Positions 12,418-24,679 of a stretch of DNA of 64,000 nt are shown one piece after another. The stretch is from Cenococcum geophilum 1.58. Lineage: Eukaryota; Ascomycota; Dothideomycetes; Gloniales; Gloniaceae. How positions within the stretch are numbered: the stretch's first letter is position 1; each line of letters opens with the position of its first letter. The stretch is from the NCBI GenBank assembly GCA_001692895.1, contig KV748179.1, positions 2,232,001-2,296,000 of the forward strand. The letters run 5' to 3'. The position numbers and the translations under genes were made by a program. The notes under the pieces were generated by a model. The model saw only the letters and a program-made list of their open reading frames with translations. It searched no databases and was not told where the DNA came from.

Positions 12418-12598
12418 CTCTAGCTACCGTTCTGGTGCCTCCCTAAGTAGGGAGGATGTAAGGAAGGAAGGAAGGAAGGGTAAAGGTGGCATTTAGGTGT
12501 ACAAGGGGTATGCAAAGGCACGTGTAGAGGCTNTCGGGAATATAGCGGGGACCCGATGGTACTTCGGACGATTTAGATGATAAGGAAAATCAAAGTCC

Positions 12599-12892
12599 TG
12601 CTAGGAGCCTGCTAGGAAGCCTGCTAGGAGCCTGCTAGGAAGCCTGCTAGGAGCCTNCCCGGAGGCCTTTAGGATTTTAATACCCTAATAGCAATAAATA
12701 CAATAATAGTAATAATATTTATTTTATAGCTATAAGCTAGCATAGTGCTAGCGTATAGCTCTAAGGCTTAGCTAATATGGCTAAAAGCTAGCCCTAGGCT
12801 AGGGGGGGTCAGCTAATATGGCTAAAAGCTGGCCCCGGGCTAGGGGGGGTTGGCTAATATNGCGGAAAGCTAGCCCCGGGCCCTAAAAACAC
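12599..12892. repeat. Two further tandem arrays near the right end of the TIR element
   Basis: 12599-12660 repeats GCTAGGAGCCT/GCTAGGAAGCCT. 12770-12892 holds three units of about 41 bp, each starting GCTAATATGGC and ending CTAGGGGGGG. The second array mirrors the GGCTAGCCCGGGG motifs at the left end, making long imperfect subterminal inverted repeats. Confidence 0.8.
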
Positions 12893-13417
12893 TTTTAGCG
12901 AAACCAAATTTCCTGCGCCACTTCCCGTTTTCCTGACGTAGGCTTTGCTATAATAAGCCTTAGGTTTTAAGCTTGGCGTTTCTAAGTTAGCTAGATTAGG
13001 TTGCCCTTTTATATAATTAAGCCTCTATTAAACTTAATTGGAGTCTACTTAGTTAACTACTCTTACGGCTTTGCTAAGAACTTTACCTCTTATAGTTTAG
13101 TCTCTTTAGCGTCCGCAAAAGTCCGGTCCGTTAAGAAGAGGGTATTATCCGTTTAAAGTCTAATAATACTAAGGCCGTTTAATAGGGTATATAGGAGGTA
13201 GGGGTCGTAGGTTAACTATTCCATTTTAAGGTTATGGATATAATACTAGTGGTTTCTAGCTTCCGGCACTTTGTAAAAGGGTTTTATAACCTATAAAATT
13301 GTTTCTAGTTGCAAATTAAGCTTAAGGGGTAGTCGTATATAGATATCTCTACTTAGGTAGGTATTAGACTGTATATAGGCTTATAAGATATCCCGTAAGT
13401 ATAGGGCTACGGGTTTA

Positions 13418-14131
13418 GGGCACGTTCGGTTGCAAATCGCCTCCATATCATAATCTGTTCAATCCGTGCGCCTTTTAGTGTCGCCCGTTTTGTAATTAGT
13501 GGCGGCTACCACCTTGGCTCATTTGAATCTGTAATTAAGTCGATTGTTCGGTTGCAGCTCCGGAATGAGGCTCCATATTTAACTTCGTAATTAACGTCGG
13601 TGAGAAATTCGAATGAGCCCCTCTCTGCCACCAGGCCTCTATCGCGACTCCCTACTTTAGTGTAGCAATAGAGCCTCCTCCTCGGCCAACGCCCTCTCTG
13701 CAATCGACGTTTCCTACGTCTTTGCCCGCCTCCCGTAGGAGCTGTAGAGCTACAATAATACCCGCGACGCCTTAAAAATAAGCTTATCGTAATCACGAAG
13801 GTTAGAATAATAATATTATATAAGGTATATAAATGCGACAGCAGCATCGCGATTAGAAGTCGTTACTTTGGCGCGTATGCGAGGGCTCTAGATTGATATG
13901 GAATATGGAACTGGAGCTCGAAGCTCCATATTGAAACGGTGCCAAGAACCTTATTACAACTACTGTATATAGTATAGCTTGCAAATTTGACGCGCTTACC
14001 GATATGGAGGAGCTCCATATTCAAAAGTCGTCAGATTTACCGAACAACACCCTCATATTCATATTTGAGCTCCATTTCCGTTACAATATGGAGCCTCCAT
14101 ATTGAATATGGAGCTGCAACCGAACATGCCC
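13418..14131. mobile_element. PIF/Harbinger-type MITE, 714 bp, TSD TTA
   Basis: Terminal inverted repeats GGGCACGTTCGGTTGCA (left) and GGGCATGTTCGGTTGCA (right, read inverted) are flanked by TTA at 13415-13417 and 14132-14134. A 3-bp TWA duplication and this TIR are typical of PIF/Harbinger (Tourist-like) elements. The right third contains several palindromes around ATATGGAG/CTCCATAT. No transposase is present. A 113-residue open frame inside (13506-13847, minus) is partly shared with the second copy at 37646-38240, but it has no recognisable domain. RIP-type mutation is absent, so it is younger than the RIP of copia B or too short to be recognised. Confidence 0.88.
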
Positions 14132-17100
14132 TTAGTTTACTGTAGTCTAGGCGTAAGTATAAGTATAATCCGTTAACTAACTCGTTAAATTGTAGGCGAT
14201 TGCGTAAGGACTAAGTCCTTTCTTTGGTCGTTGTAAGCTTATATAATAAGCCTTAATTTCTTAAAGGCTTTATTAGTACTAGGGTGCTTAATCTTGTTAA
14301 TAAAGTATAAGTTAAATATATAGACACCTTATGGAACGTCTCTCTCCATTATAACCGCAAAGACGCCCTTTTTAAGTAGTTTGTTAATCTCTTTACGTTA
14401 TAAATCTGTAAAAGGGGTTTCCTATACTCAGACTAATATATCTATAGGTAGGAGTTACCTTACGGATATGCCTATAAAGGTTAGGTAATTCTTTATTATG
14501 GGGTTCTTAGTTATAGGGTGCTTTTAGGGGCGTCCTTAGCTACGCTTTACGGCAGGTTTAGCGGGTTTAGTAAGTTTATAGGGGACTTCTAGAGTAGGTA
14601 AGGGTGCTTTTAGTTCGTCTAGTTTAACATTATAAGTATTTTTAGACCGAAAATAGGGTTTTACGGACGTGCTTCTAAAGCTAGTTAGTCTGCTAGAGAG
14701 TTATACGTAGTACGTTTTGTCTTCTATAGCTAGTAAACAATAAGGTCCAGTTTAATTGCCGCTCTTACGCTATATAAGGACTTTAGAGTTAAGCGGGAGG
14801 TTATATACTAAGGTTGTATTAGGTCCGTTACAGTAGTGCAAAGCGCTATTAACAGTTTATTTAGCCCGTAACTTAACTATTTCGGCTATTACCTTCCGTA
14901 TTATAGCTGCTTAATCTATAATAAACGGGGCAGAAGGGTCCAGTTTGCCTATCCTTAGGTAGGCTCCATAAACTAAAAGGGTAGGTACTAGTCTATTAGG
15001 GCCAGTGGTATTATTAATGGCTTTTACAGCCATCTATAAAGCTAGTTCCTTTTAAATATCCTTATACTCGTCCATAATAATCTAGTAAGCTCTCTATAGA
15101 GCTAAATAAGCTTACTTAATAAGCCTAACGGACTAATGCGCCTTAACTAGAACGGCTTTTATTAAAATAGCTATAGCCGTAATATACTATTGGAATTCCT
15201 TACTAATAAAGTTTCTACCGGCGTTATAGGTAATATACTTAGGGGGTCTAACGTATGTATTAATTTAGCAGGTCTATAAAATATCCTAAGTGTATTTTAT
15301 AGATATATTTTATAACCAACGGGCGGCTTAATAGTGGGTTGCCTCGTTAATTATGTGTAATACTAGGCTGCCGTTAATATACATAATGTCTATATACACT
15401 AAGTGGTTAACATTAAGGTCTTTATAAAGAGTGAACTTAAATCGGCCTAGGGAACGTCCGTATTTAGTTAGGTGGTTAATTACCTTCCTATTAACGTTGT
15501 TATGTCCAGAGCGTTTAAGGACTCTATATAGCTTTTCGGCTAACAGGTGGCTAAAACGGCGGTATAGGTAATAGATTTTAGTACTAGTAAGGTAATATAG
15601 GTTATAGTTAAAAGATTCCTAAATATAAGTCTATAAAGTCTCTCCCTATATAAGGAACGGGTGTCTAAATCGTCGTATAATTAGTAGGGTAATATGCTTG
15701 CTTCCTAGGGTAATTGCGGGGCCAATTAAGGTATCTATAATATTGTTATAGTAAACCTGTAGCCTATTTATATCCGTAAGGTAAAGTAGAAAAGGGGTAT
15801 CCGCTTTTACTATATGGAAGTTAACTAGGCTAATTAGAGTCTTAACTACAACTAATCTAATTAATGCGGTTAAGCTGATGCCGAATTGGACGTTTATAGC
15901 CCCAGTTTACATAGTATTAATGTTCGTATTATTATTTATAGTGGTCTTATATATAAGGTATTATCCATAACCTATAGTAGACTTCTTAAAGGCACCTATA
16001 TCAATTATAACGCCATAGAATTCTTTAGGGGTATAGCGTTCTATAGTAATATATGCAAATAGGTCCTATTCGCGGTCTATAACGTCTATAACGGGTCTAA
16101 CGGGTGTGCTTATAGGCTAGTTTTTAGGTGCGATTAAGTGTATAAAGGAGCGGTCGGCTAATACGGTCGTAATATTAAAGGCTTAGCTGTCCGTAAAAGG
16201 TCTAAAGGTAGTTAAGAACGTCTCTAAGGTCTTCTGTTCCTAAGTGTCTAAGTTAAAGTTAATTATAAGGGCTTCCATTAACTTATTAAGAGACTCCTCT
16301 ACTTCCTTTCCTTTGTAGTTTAAGATAAACTAGTTAATCCAATTATCAAATCTCTTCTTAAACTTATTACGTTCTTCCTAGGTATACCTTATAAACTAAT
16401 ATCCTTCCTTACTATATATAAAGCACTTCTAACTAGTTTGTCTATAGGGGTATGCTTTTATATAGGAGTTACTGCGGGGGTTATAGGTAGGACTTAGTCG
16501 GTACGGGTACTGCTAGCAGTAGCGGCGGTCCGTAAAGTAGGTATCTAAATTAGTTTGCGGGTTTTATAGGTTTATAACAAAGGCTTAAGTACTACCTAGT
16601 GGGTTTAAAACTTCGTACGTTATAATAGAGGACCATAAATTGTTAATAAGGCCAGTTAAGGTGTCTATAGGCTTGTAATAGGTATATTTACAGGGCTCTA
16701 CTTCCTAGTAAGCCGTAATAAGTTTGTTATATAGGAAGTCGTCTGTTTAAAGCTTAACATTAAGGCCGTGCTATAGGTGCTAAAAGTCTTTAATAAGAAT
16801 TTACAGGCACTTTATAGTCGATTTTTCGGTATTATTATTAATTACAGTCCGTAACTTAATCGCATTCCATTGTATAAGGATGTCACGCTTATATTCTAGC
16901 CCTTTAAAGTAGTTACGTATAGCTTTATATAGCTTATTAAAGGGAATACTAAGGGGGTTGCTTTTGAGGTTAGTATAGTAATAGTTAAGGGCTAGGCCGC
17001 GTAATATGGTAGAATAGGCTTAGCTAAACTCCTATTTAGGAATGTCGGCCTTTTAATAGAGGTCCGTAAAAATAGTCAGTTTAAAGTTAAAGTTATTATT

Positions 17101-18162
17101 TTCACTACTATACTTAGATTCGTCGGTATATAGCTTAGTTAGGTTAGCTAGCTCCTTGCCGTAGGTCTTTACTTAAGTAGTTTGCGGATTTATAACTTAA
17201 GTGGTTTGCGGATCTATAACTTAAGCGGTAGGGGGGTTTTAGTCCGTATTTCGGTTTACAGGGGTATTATAGTCTATAATTTGGGTACTAGGTATACTCT
17301 AGCCCATAAGATTAATTTTAAAACCACTTAGGTCTATAGGGCGAATTTAGTTAAATAAGTTAAGTATAAGACTAGAGATTTTATTAAGTTTAAAGAAGGC
17401 AAAGAGTTTGCTAGTTTTAATATAATCTAAGATCTACTCTTTAGTCCATTCTATTTAGTCCTCCTTATATAGTATATTATATAAAGACCGTACAATAGTA
17501 ACTCGTTTATCCTTTTTAACCTATACACCTTAGTAACGTAAAAGGGTTTATAGGTTATAGATAGCAATAGGGTTGCAAGCCTTAAAAATAGCTTCTATAA
17601 AGTCCGCAAAGTCTTCCTTATATTACTCTTACAGGTCGTTATTTATAAGCTTAAAATATCCATATTTAAGGATTTTAAATTTAATATAGTTGTTAACGTT
17701 AGTTATAGATGTGAGGTCGACTCCTTAGCTCCATTTCTCTTAGCCTTTATTAATCTGCTTGCTTATATCTACTATACTATATAGCGTAGTATGTCTATAT
17801 AAGCTATAACGGGTAGTAGTAGCTTATAGCGGGTGGAGGAGGTCTTATAACGGTCCGTAAAATCGATTAACGGGTCCGTAATAGTTTGAGAGGTCTTATA
17901 ATAGTCCGTAAAGGCGATTAATAGGTCTATAATAGTTCGTAGAAGAATAGGGGGTTCTGTAAAGGTCTGTATTCGCGTTTATAAACTTCCGGTAAACCGT
18001 ACTAAGAATTAAATAAGTATATAGAGATAGTGATATAGTCCGTAATTCCCAACTTCTAACCTTCTAGCAGGTCGTACTAAAATATAAACAGGTAGTCGCT
18101 GTCGTATATCGCTTAGGGGAAGGTATTAAGTAATTGCTAATCTATACGCGCTTACTAATTAG

Positions 18163-18382
18163 TATTTATATCAACTTAATAATATAAGTAAGTTATATCC
18201 AGGGGCACGAAATACGTATAGTATCGTATGCTCTTTTGGATGGTGGTGACTGTTAATTTTATTAAAGTGGACTACGTAGTCTATATACTAACGCGCCCTC
18301 CCCCCTAATTAGTTATAAGTAGGTGGTTAGTGCACCGAACGCGTAAATACGCGTTTAGTATACCAGGTGCTGTAATTATATA
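18163..18382 (-). repeat. 5' LTR of copia B
   Basis: 220 bp; contains CCAGGGGCACGAAATACG and TTTTGGATGGTGGTGACTG, where the other LTR has TA in place of several TG/CA. It is therefore the less RIPped of the pair. Confidence 0.92.
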
Positions 18383-18387
18383 AATAG

Positions 18388-21300
18388 AAAATAATAATAA
18401 GATTTATAGAATATATATAGACTAAAACCCCTATATAATTCTACTAAAAGTTACCCTAATAACTGTACTACTATGCTAAGAAATATAGTAGCCGGTAAAG
18501 CAGCTATAGGACCCTTAAATACCTCTAATAGTAAAATAGTAACTAACTTAAACTCCTAGGAGGAGCTTATAGCAGCTAATACTAAAATTAAATAACTTTA
18601 AGAGCTGCTTAAAGCTAGAAAACCCCCTATATCTAGTAAAGAGTTATTAAACACCTAGAGACTTACTATAGTCTTTAAAACCCTAGCCAAATATATAGTA
18701 TTAGCATTATTATAGTCCGCGAAGGTTATAAACCCCCTATTGCTTATAGATAGAACTAACTCTATATTTAATAATTAGAAGCTTTAATTATAGAATAAGC
18801 TTAAAGTTAATGCGGACTACTTTCCTACTACTTAGGCTAAAATGGCCTATATCTTTAGCCGTACTAATAGGGATATATAAACGTACCTACGTCCGCGATA
18901 TATATAGGACTTAATAGATCCCTTCCTTTCTAAAGAAGAGATAATTATTTACCTGTCTTCTATTTATAAGGACCCCTTTAAAGTATAAAACGCCTAACTT
19001 AATTATAAAAGCCTAAATATAAAAACGATAAAGACCTTCTTAACTTTTTAGACCCGCTTTCTATACCTAGCTAGCTAGGCCTAAATTCCCTAGAAAGATT
19101 TAATACTAGACCTATTTAATAAGCTTACCCTAGACCTATAGCGAGCTATACTACTAGTTTTTACTACTATATAGACGCTAAAGGAACTTATAGACTAGTG
19201 CTTAGCTATTAACTAAGGCCTCTATTAAATTAAGGTATAAGCTAAATAGTATAAAGCCTAAAACTCTTTAAACCAGGCCATTATAAGAACGGCCTATAGT
19301 GCCCTAGCATAATTAGCAACTCCTATAGCACTAGCTATACAGCTTACTATTAATTTAGTAGCTAGCCGTATAGTTAGTCCTGCTCCGGGTCTAGTGTATA
19401 CTTAGCCTATATATAGCGACCCCTAAAAATAGGCTCTTAGCAATTAAGGAGCTTACTTCTTATATAGTTAAAAAGGCCACTATATAAAGAATTGCCTAAT
19501 AAACGCAAAAACTAATAAGGTCTTATTAATCTAGGAGAATAGTATAGAGGAAGACTCCTCTCTAGGGTTAAAAGGGATTAATATATTATATATTAATTTA
19601 GGTTAGCTAGTTAGTAAAAAAAGCTGCACTATCCCTTATACTTTATTTTATAATAGATATTAAGTTTTAACCTTTACTTTAGCTAACTCTAGAGTAAATG
19701 CCTTTACCTTAATAGATATCTAATATACCGTAAAGCTAGCTAACCTTTTAAATATACCTATTAAAAAACTGCCTAAACTAAATCCTATTTATAGGTATAA
19801 TAGATAAATAGGGCTACCTATTATAACTATCTTGCGAATTTACCTCCGCGTTAATAAACAAAGGTAGTATTATATTTCCTTCCTTATTATAGACCTAGGA
19901 AGTTATAATATAATCTTAAAAAGAAAATAGCTAGCCTATTTAGGCTTAGAGCTTAACGTATAGAGTAGGCGGCTTATCTAGCCTAAAACCCTACCCTTAA
20001 CCCCTTCTTTTATAAATGAAATTAGCATTATAATAGAAAACCTTATACGGCCCTAAATTAATACTATTTACTAGATAAATACTATATATAGAGATAAGGC
20101 CTTTAAGAAAGATATATAGCTTAACCCATAACGGATCCGTATACTACGCTGCCCCTAGACTAACTATATTACGCCACCCGTACTAAAGACCTAGAAAGCT
20201 AGTAGTAACCTAGCTATAAAGGAAAGCTAAAAATATTAGACGCTATACTAAACTAATAAATAGAAAAGATAACTTATAAAAAATAGAACGTAAGCTAAAA
20301 AAGACTATAAACCCTATACTGTAAAATACGACCTAATAGATATCCGTAAAGAAACCAGCAAACCTTTTACTAGTTAATATCTACTATACTAGTACCTGTC
20401 ATAGTACGTGCCGACTGTTAAGGTACGAGGTACGAGGTAACTGTATATTATTAACAAACGATATCGTGTGAGGATCTATATAGGAGGTAAGGCGGTATAT
20501 ATACGTATCGCTTAGGGGTTAGGTCCGTGCTTATATATACGCGTATACGAGCCATAATAACGCGTTAGGTCAGTGCCATAATAGTACTATAAGATTCTAC
20601 TAGAACTTAGTCTAGCTTAATACTATTACCTTTATAACTAGCTTATATAAAATTAACTAAATAATTAAGGAAAAAAAAAGTAAGTTTAATGGATAAAAAA
20701 GTAAGCTTATAGATAAGGAACTAGTAGAATAAAAGCTGCCCTATTAATACTAGAAATTTAAAAATATCTTCTCTAAAGCAGCGTTTAATATACTTCTACC
20801 TTACTAACCGTATAATTATAAGATTGAGATTAAGTAGGGTAAAGAAAATACCCTTAGCTTTAGCCCCCTCTATAAGTAGTTTATTGCTAAATTATAGGCT
20901 ATAAAGTAGTATCTTATTAATAACCTAAATAAGGGCTTTATTAAGCTTAGCTAAGCCCCTTTTATCTTACCTATTCTCTTTATTAAAAAGTTAAATAGAG
21001 GACTCCACTTCTATATTAACTGCTATAAGCTAAATAATATAACCTATAAGGACTGCTATTTACTGCCCCTACTTAATAAAACTCTAGCCTAAATAAGTAG
21101 AGCTAAAGTTTTTATAAAGCTTAATATCTACTAGGCCTTTTACTAAATTAAAATAAACCCTAGGTCTAAGGATTTTACTATATTTTAGACCTATTATAAA
21201 ACGTATAAATATAAAGTACTCCCTTTTAGACTAACTAATAGACTAGCTACATACTAGCGGTATATAAATAATATACTCTTTAACTACCTTAACGACTTTT

Positions 21301-22862
21301 ATACGGCCTATTTAAATAATATTATAATCTATTTTAAGAATAAGCTAGAATATAAGAAGCACGTCTATAAAGCCCTATAACGGCTCTATAAGGCTAGCCT
21401 CTAGGTTAATATTAAGAAGTTAAAGTTTAGTATTAAGTATATAAAGTATCTAGGTTTTATTATTAATATAAACGGAATTAAAGCTAACCTGAAGAAAATG
21501 GCTATAATTAACTAGTAGGTACCCCCACGGACCATAAAGGGGGTATATTTATTTTAGGTTTTTATAACTTCTACTAACGCTTTATTAAGAACTATAGCAG
21601 AATTACCTAGCCTCTTAACTATCTTACTAAAAAAGACCAGCCCTTCTACTTTAACGCTATATATAGGCAGGTCTTTAATAAGCTTAAAAAACGGCTAGTA
21701 TTAGCTTCCCTACTATTATAGGACAGAGGTAGTAGCTATAGAGCGTATATATTCGAGGAGTCTATAAGACGTTATGTAATTAATCGTAAGGGTTAAGGGC
21801 GTAAGGAGGTAATATACCTACGCGTAACTAATATAAGCTATACGTAAGGTGTATGTAAGGGCACGGGGCTCTCCTATGGAGGCCCCTATAATGGGGTTCC
21901 GTAGCACCTACTTATTAATTTTAACCTAAAATGGCCCTTAATACTAAAAACTAATACCTTAAACGGCGTAATAGCTAGTATTTTTTCCTAGAAGCAACTA
22001 GATAGAAAATAGCACCCTATTATATACTATTTAAAGACTATAATAGATACTAAGCTAAACTACTATATCTATAATAAAGAAATACTAGCTATTATCTCTA
22101 GCTTTTAGCACTAGTATATATAGCTAGAGGGGACCCCTAAGCCTATTAAGGTAGTTTTAGATTATAAGGCCCTAGAATACTTTATAATAACTAAAGCCCT
22201 TATAGCTTAGTAGGCACGCTAGGCGGATATTCTATCTTAGTTTAACTTCTTAATTATATATAGACTAGGCGCTATAAACCGTACGGACGCTCTTATAAGA
22301 CGTAAATAAGACTTAGATAACTAGATAGCTATAAAGATCTTATTACGGACCTAAAAGCTACTATAACTAAAATACCTTAACCCCTAAATACGGGCAGAAC
22401 TAAGTACGGACTCCTTAAGCGCTAAAATATACCCTATTAACTCCTTTAAACTTAACCTTATTAATAAACTACTATAGGCTAACCAAATAACCCTCTCTTT
22501 ATAGGAGTACTGTAAAAAGGTAAAGAACGTTACTAGCCTATAGTCCCTTAAAAACAGACTACTTAAGTACTAGAAATAGCTAGTAGTAGCTAAGGAATAG
22601 AACTTACGGACTTAGCTTATTACTAAAGCTTATACCTAGGTCTTTACGGCCTACCCTAAAAAAATAAGACCTATAAGATTATTAATAACCGCTACTACTG
22701 GCCTAAAATAGTTATAAATATTAACCGCTATATACGGAACTATAATAACTGCTATAGATCTATAATTCTACAAGATAAGACCCTAGGATTATTAAAGCCA
22801 CTCCTAATATTAGAACGCCCCTAGTAGTATATCTTTATAAACTTTTATAAACTACCTATAAA
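18388..22862 (+). pseudogene. Gypsy C gag-pro-RT-RNase H and start of integrase, RIP-degraded
   Basis: Continues gypsy C after the copia B insertion. A gag-like frame starts near 18470 with a degenerate CCHC knuckle around 19455-19500. A protease-like stretch is near 19690 and reverse transcriptase covers about 20780-21710. The active site is at about 21313-21339 (Y-L-N-N-I-I-I-Y; both Asp changed to Asn). RNase H resumes after the solo LTR at 21907 and continues to about 22300. The integrase zinc region and beginning of the core (...LERP...YIFINFYKLPI) reach 22862, where the LINE is inserted. The rest of integrase and the 3' LTR are not convincingly found downstream. Confidence 0.8.
21714..21906 (-). 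repeat. Solo LTR of gypsy family A
   Basis: Exactly 193 bp, the reverse complement of the gypsy A LTR (contains GGGCACGGGGCTCTCCTATG). Flanked by a perfect CCTAC duplication (21709-21713, 21907-21911). The RNase H frame of gypsy C resumes on the far side. This is the product of LTR-LTR recombination of a full insertion. Confidence 0.92.
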
Positions 22863-23049
22863 AAAAGACCAAACTGGAGCTCTTGCTGCACCCGGCCTAA
22901 AAAGACCAAAACTAACCAAAAGAACCCTGAAAAAACACTTAGAGAATCCCCCTAAGATGTATACATCGCAGGGGAGGCATACGTCAAACAACGGTGGTTT
23001 ATACTCGCGCGCGTCTACCAGAACCACGCCTAGTAATGGCCCTCTATAA

Positions 23050-24650
23050 TAAGAACGGGTAAATACTACACCATAAAGCGGAAAGACCTCTATTAAGAAG
23101 GTATCTAATAAAATATAAAGCCTATTAGACGTGTCTAGTATCCGTAGTTATAGGGGAGTAACTATTAGCTATAACAAATTAATACAGCTAGTAGAATGGC
23201 TCCGCCAGTCTAGCGAACCTTAGGCGCCCCTTTAGTAAACCCTTAATTAAATCCTCTAATAGCTAAGTAAAATTAAAAATAAATAAAACCCTTTTTTACC
23301 AGCGAACTGCACCTGGGCCGCTGTAGCTGTGCTTCTATAGTATAGGGAACCTACCCCCCTAAAGACAATATCTGGGTATATAATTATAATATAACTAAAT
23401 ATAGAAAAAGTAGAGGGGTTTAGGGGATAATTAGAAATAGAAGTCCTTATAGAGATTTATAAAGAGGTTTATAATGCTGTTATAGTCTAATACCTTAGGA
23501 GTGGAGATATTAAAGTTACTCTAAGGGACTAATAGGCAAAGGAATAAGCCGTAAGGGTAGGGGATAGGCTAGGAGAACGTATTAGCATAAAAGTGCTCCA
23601 CGAAGATTACCTAGTTAAAGTCTTAGCGGTTCCCCTAAGCCTTAGGGTAGAAAAGGGACGCTAGGCGGATAATATAGCAACTATATATAAGATAGTAAAA
23701 CAAACGGAACGCCTTATACTAGGACTCGAGATTACCTAAATTTAATAGCTATAATAGGAAAATGCAAACTAAGTATATAACGAGAATAATAAAAGAATAT
23801 AAGGGTTGCTAGAGACTCGCTAGGGAGACGCTGGTTAAACGTATAGCTCCCTTATTATTAGCATATATATACTAGGAATGTAAAAACTCCTTATCCAAAA
23901 AGGTATTATTATAAATGGCCTTATATATAATATAAGGCTCTATAACCACAGACTCCGCCTAAAATAATACTATCGCTGCGTATAATGGGGACACACCTAA
24001 TCTATATGCGCAGTATAGGTATGCTGCGGCCACTATATAGGCCCCCACGATATAAGATATTATTTAAATTAAGACTAAATAAAATGTGTAAACTGCCACC
24101 GAAGTATATATAAGGCGTAGAAGAGAGAAGACTGCATTAAATATAGGAGATGGAAGGTAAGGGCTTAACAGCTACAGGAATAACTGCACGTTAGGTTATA
24201 TAAATGGAAATAATAGGTAATAAGCTAGGGGGGCGCAGGTGCCTTTTTAGCGTTTCCTACCTTTAATACTAGGGGGCTAGGCTAGCCATCCTAAGCCTTA
24301 ACGGGCCAGAAGTAATGCTACGCGATATTACTAGACTATATAGGGATATAAGGGTTATAGGGGATATAAGGGAGAGGACGCCCTATAGGAAGACCCTTAT
24401 AGATAGCTATAGCAAGCTTAAGACTAGGATGATTAAGAATTAGACTTAACGCGGTAAATATAATATTTATAGCCGACTCTTAAAGGGTATATAGCTAACT
24501 AGTAAGAATAGGGGAAGAACCGGAGATAATAACAGATTTAGATATAGAAGTGATAGTAGGAATATAAGATACGGGAATAGAAAGCTCTATATAAAATAAG
24601 TAGTAACTAGGGTGTAGATATAAGAGATAGAAGTTCTAAATATTCTAGAG
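23050..24650 (+). pseudogene. LINE ORF1 (nucleic-acid-binding gag-like protein)
   Basis: The former RNA-binding ORF1 of the LINE. Around 23965-24115 the frame gives Y-Y-R-C, then G-H-T, then a C-x-x-C and G-H...G-P-H, and finally C-V-N-C-H. This fits the triple CCHC knuckles of Tad1/I-clade ORF1 proteins after loss of a few Cys to Tyr. Upstream sequence is helical and charged but badly degraded. Stops are TAA/TAG only. Confidence 0.7.
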
Positions 24651-24679
24651 AAAGTAAAAATAGAAGAAGTAAGGAATAA

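Larger units (their letters stand above)
11485..12938. mobile_element. Non-autonomous TIR element filled with minisatellites, inserted at TA
   Basis: Ends are inverted: CGTCAGGAAAACGGGA at 11485-11500 and its complement at 12923-12938, flanked by TA on both sides (11483-11484, 12939-12940). TA duplication and this kind of end fit the Tc1/mariner superfamily, pogo/Fot1-like branch, though I see no transposase. Subterminal zones carry GC-rich GGCTAGCCCGGGG-type repeats at both ends. The middle is a chain of different tandem repeats (7, 9, 20 and about 22 bp units). CG, CA and TG are common, so it has not been RIPped although it lies in RIPped copia B. It contains several undetermined bases between 12023 and 12863. 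Confidence 0.75.
10700..18120 (-). pseudogene. Gag-pol of copia B, RIP-degraded and split
   Basis: At the far (minus-strand 3') end, 10730-10870 reads as the copia RNase H tail: REIIEIK, GDNLADTITKVKP, then ALKTLINTNKL. The start of reverse transcriptase lies at about 14137-14430 minus, with KKGVFAVIMERDVP and the PSTNKAFKKLRLII block. The RT body continues across the MITE to about 12941-13417. Integrase is expected around 15000-15900 and gag near 16300-17900, placed by element order and residual homology. Stops replace Trp and Gln throughout. Not functional. Confidence 0.75.
10257..18382 (-). mobile_element. Copia B: Ty1/copia retrotransposon on the minus strand, with two younger insertions
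   Basis: Two 220-bp LTRs (10257-10476, 18163-18382) are flanked by a perfect AATAG duplication (10252-10256, 18383-18387). On the minus strand the internal order is gag, integrase, reverse transcriptase, RNase H, which is copia order. It is interrupted by a 1454-bp TIR element (11485-12938) and a 714-bp MITE (13418-14131). Without these, the element is about 5.95 kb. It lies inside gypsy C, just downstream of that element's LTR. RIP has destroyed its frames. Confidence 0.92.

Noticed and set aside
11897..12496. Open frames with Leu-Pro-Val and Gly-Ser-Gly repeats
   Set aside because: They are translations of 9-bp and 20-bp tandem arrays, which stay open in every frame.
13506..13847. 113-residue ORF in the MITE as a real gene
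   Set aside because: No domain, no transposase motif; the related frame in the other copy (37764-38093) starts and ends differently.
22845..23027. Minus-strand ORF at the LINE 5' end
   Set aside because: Antisense to the GC-normal LINE leader, overlaps the target duplication, no conserved features.
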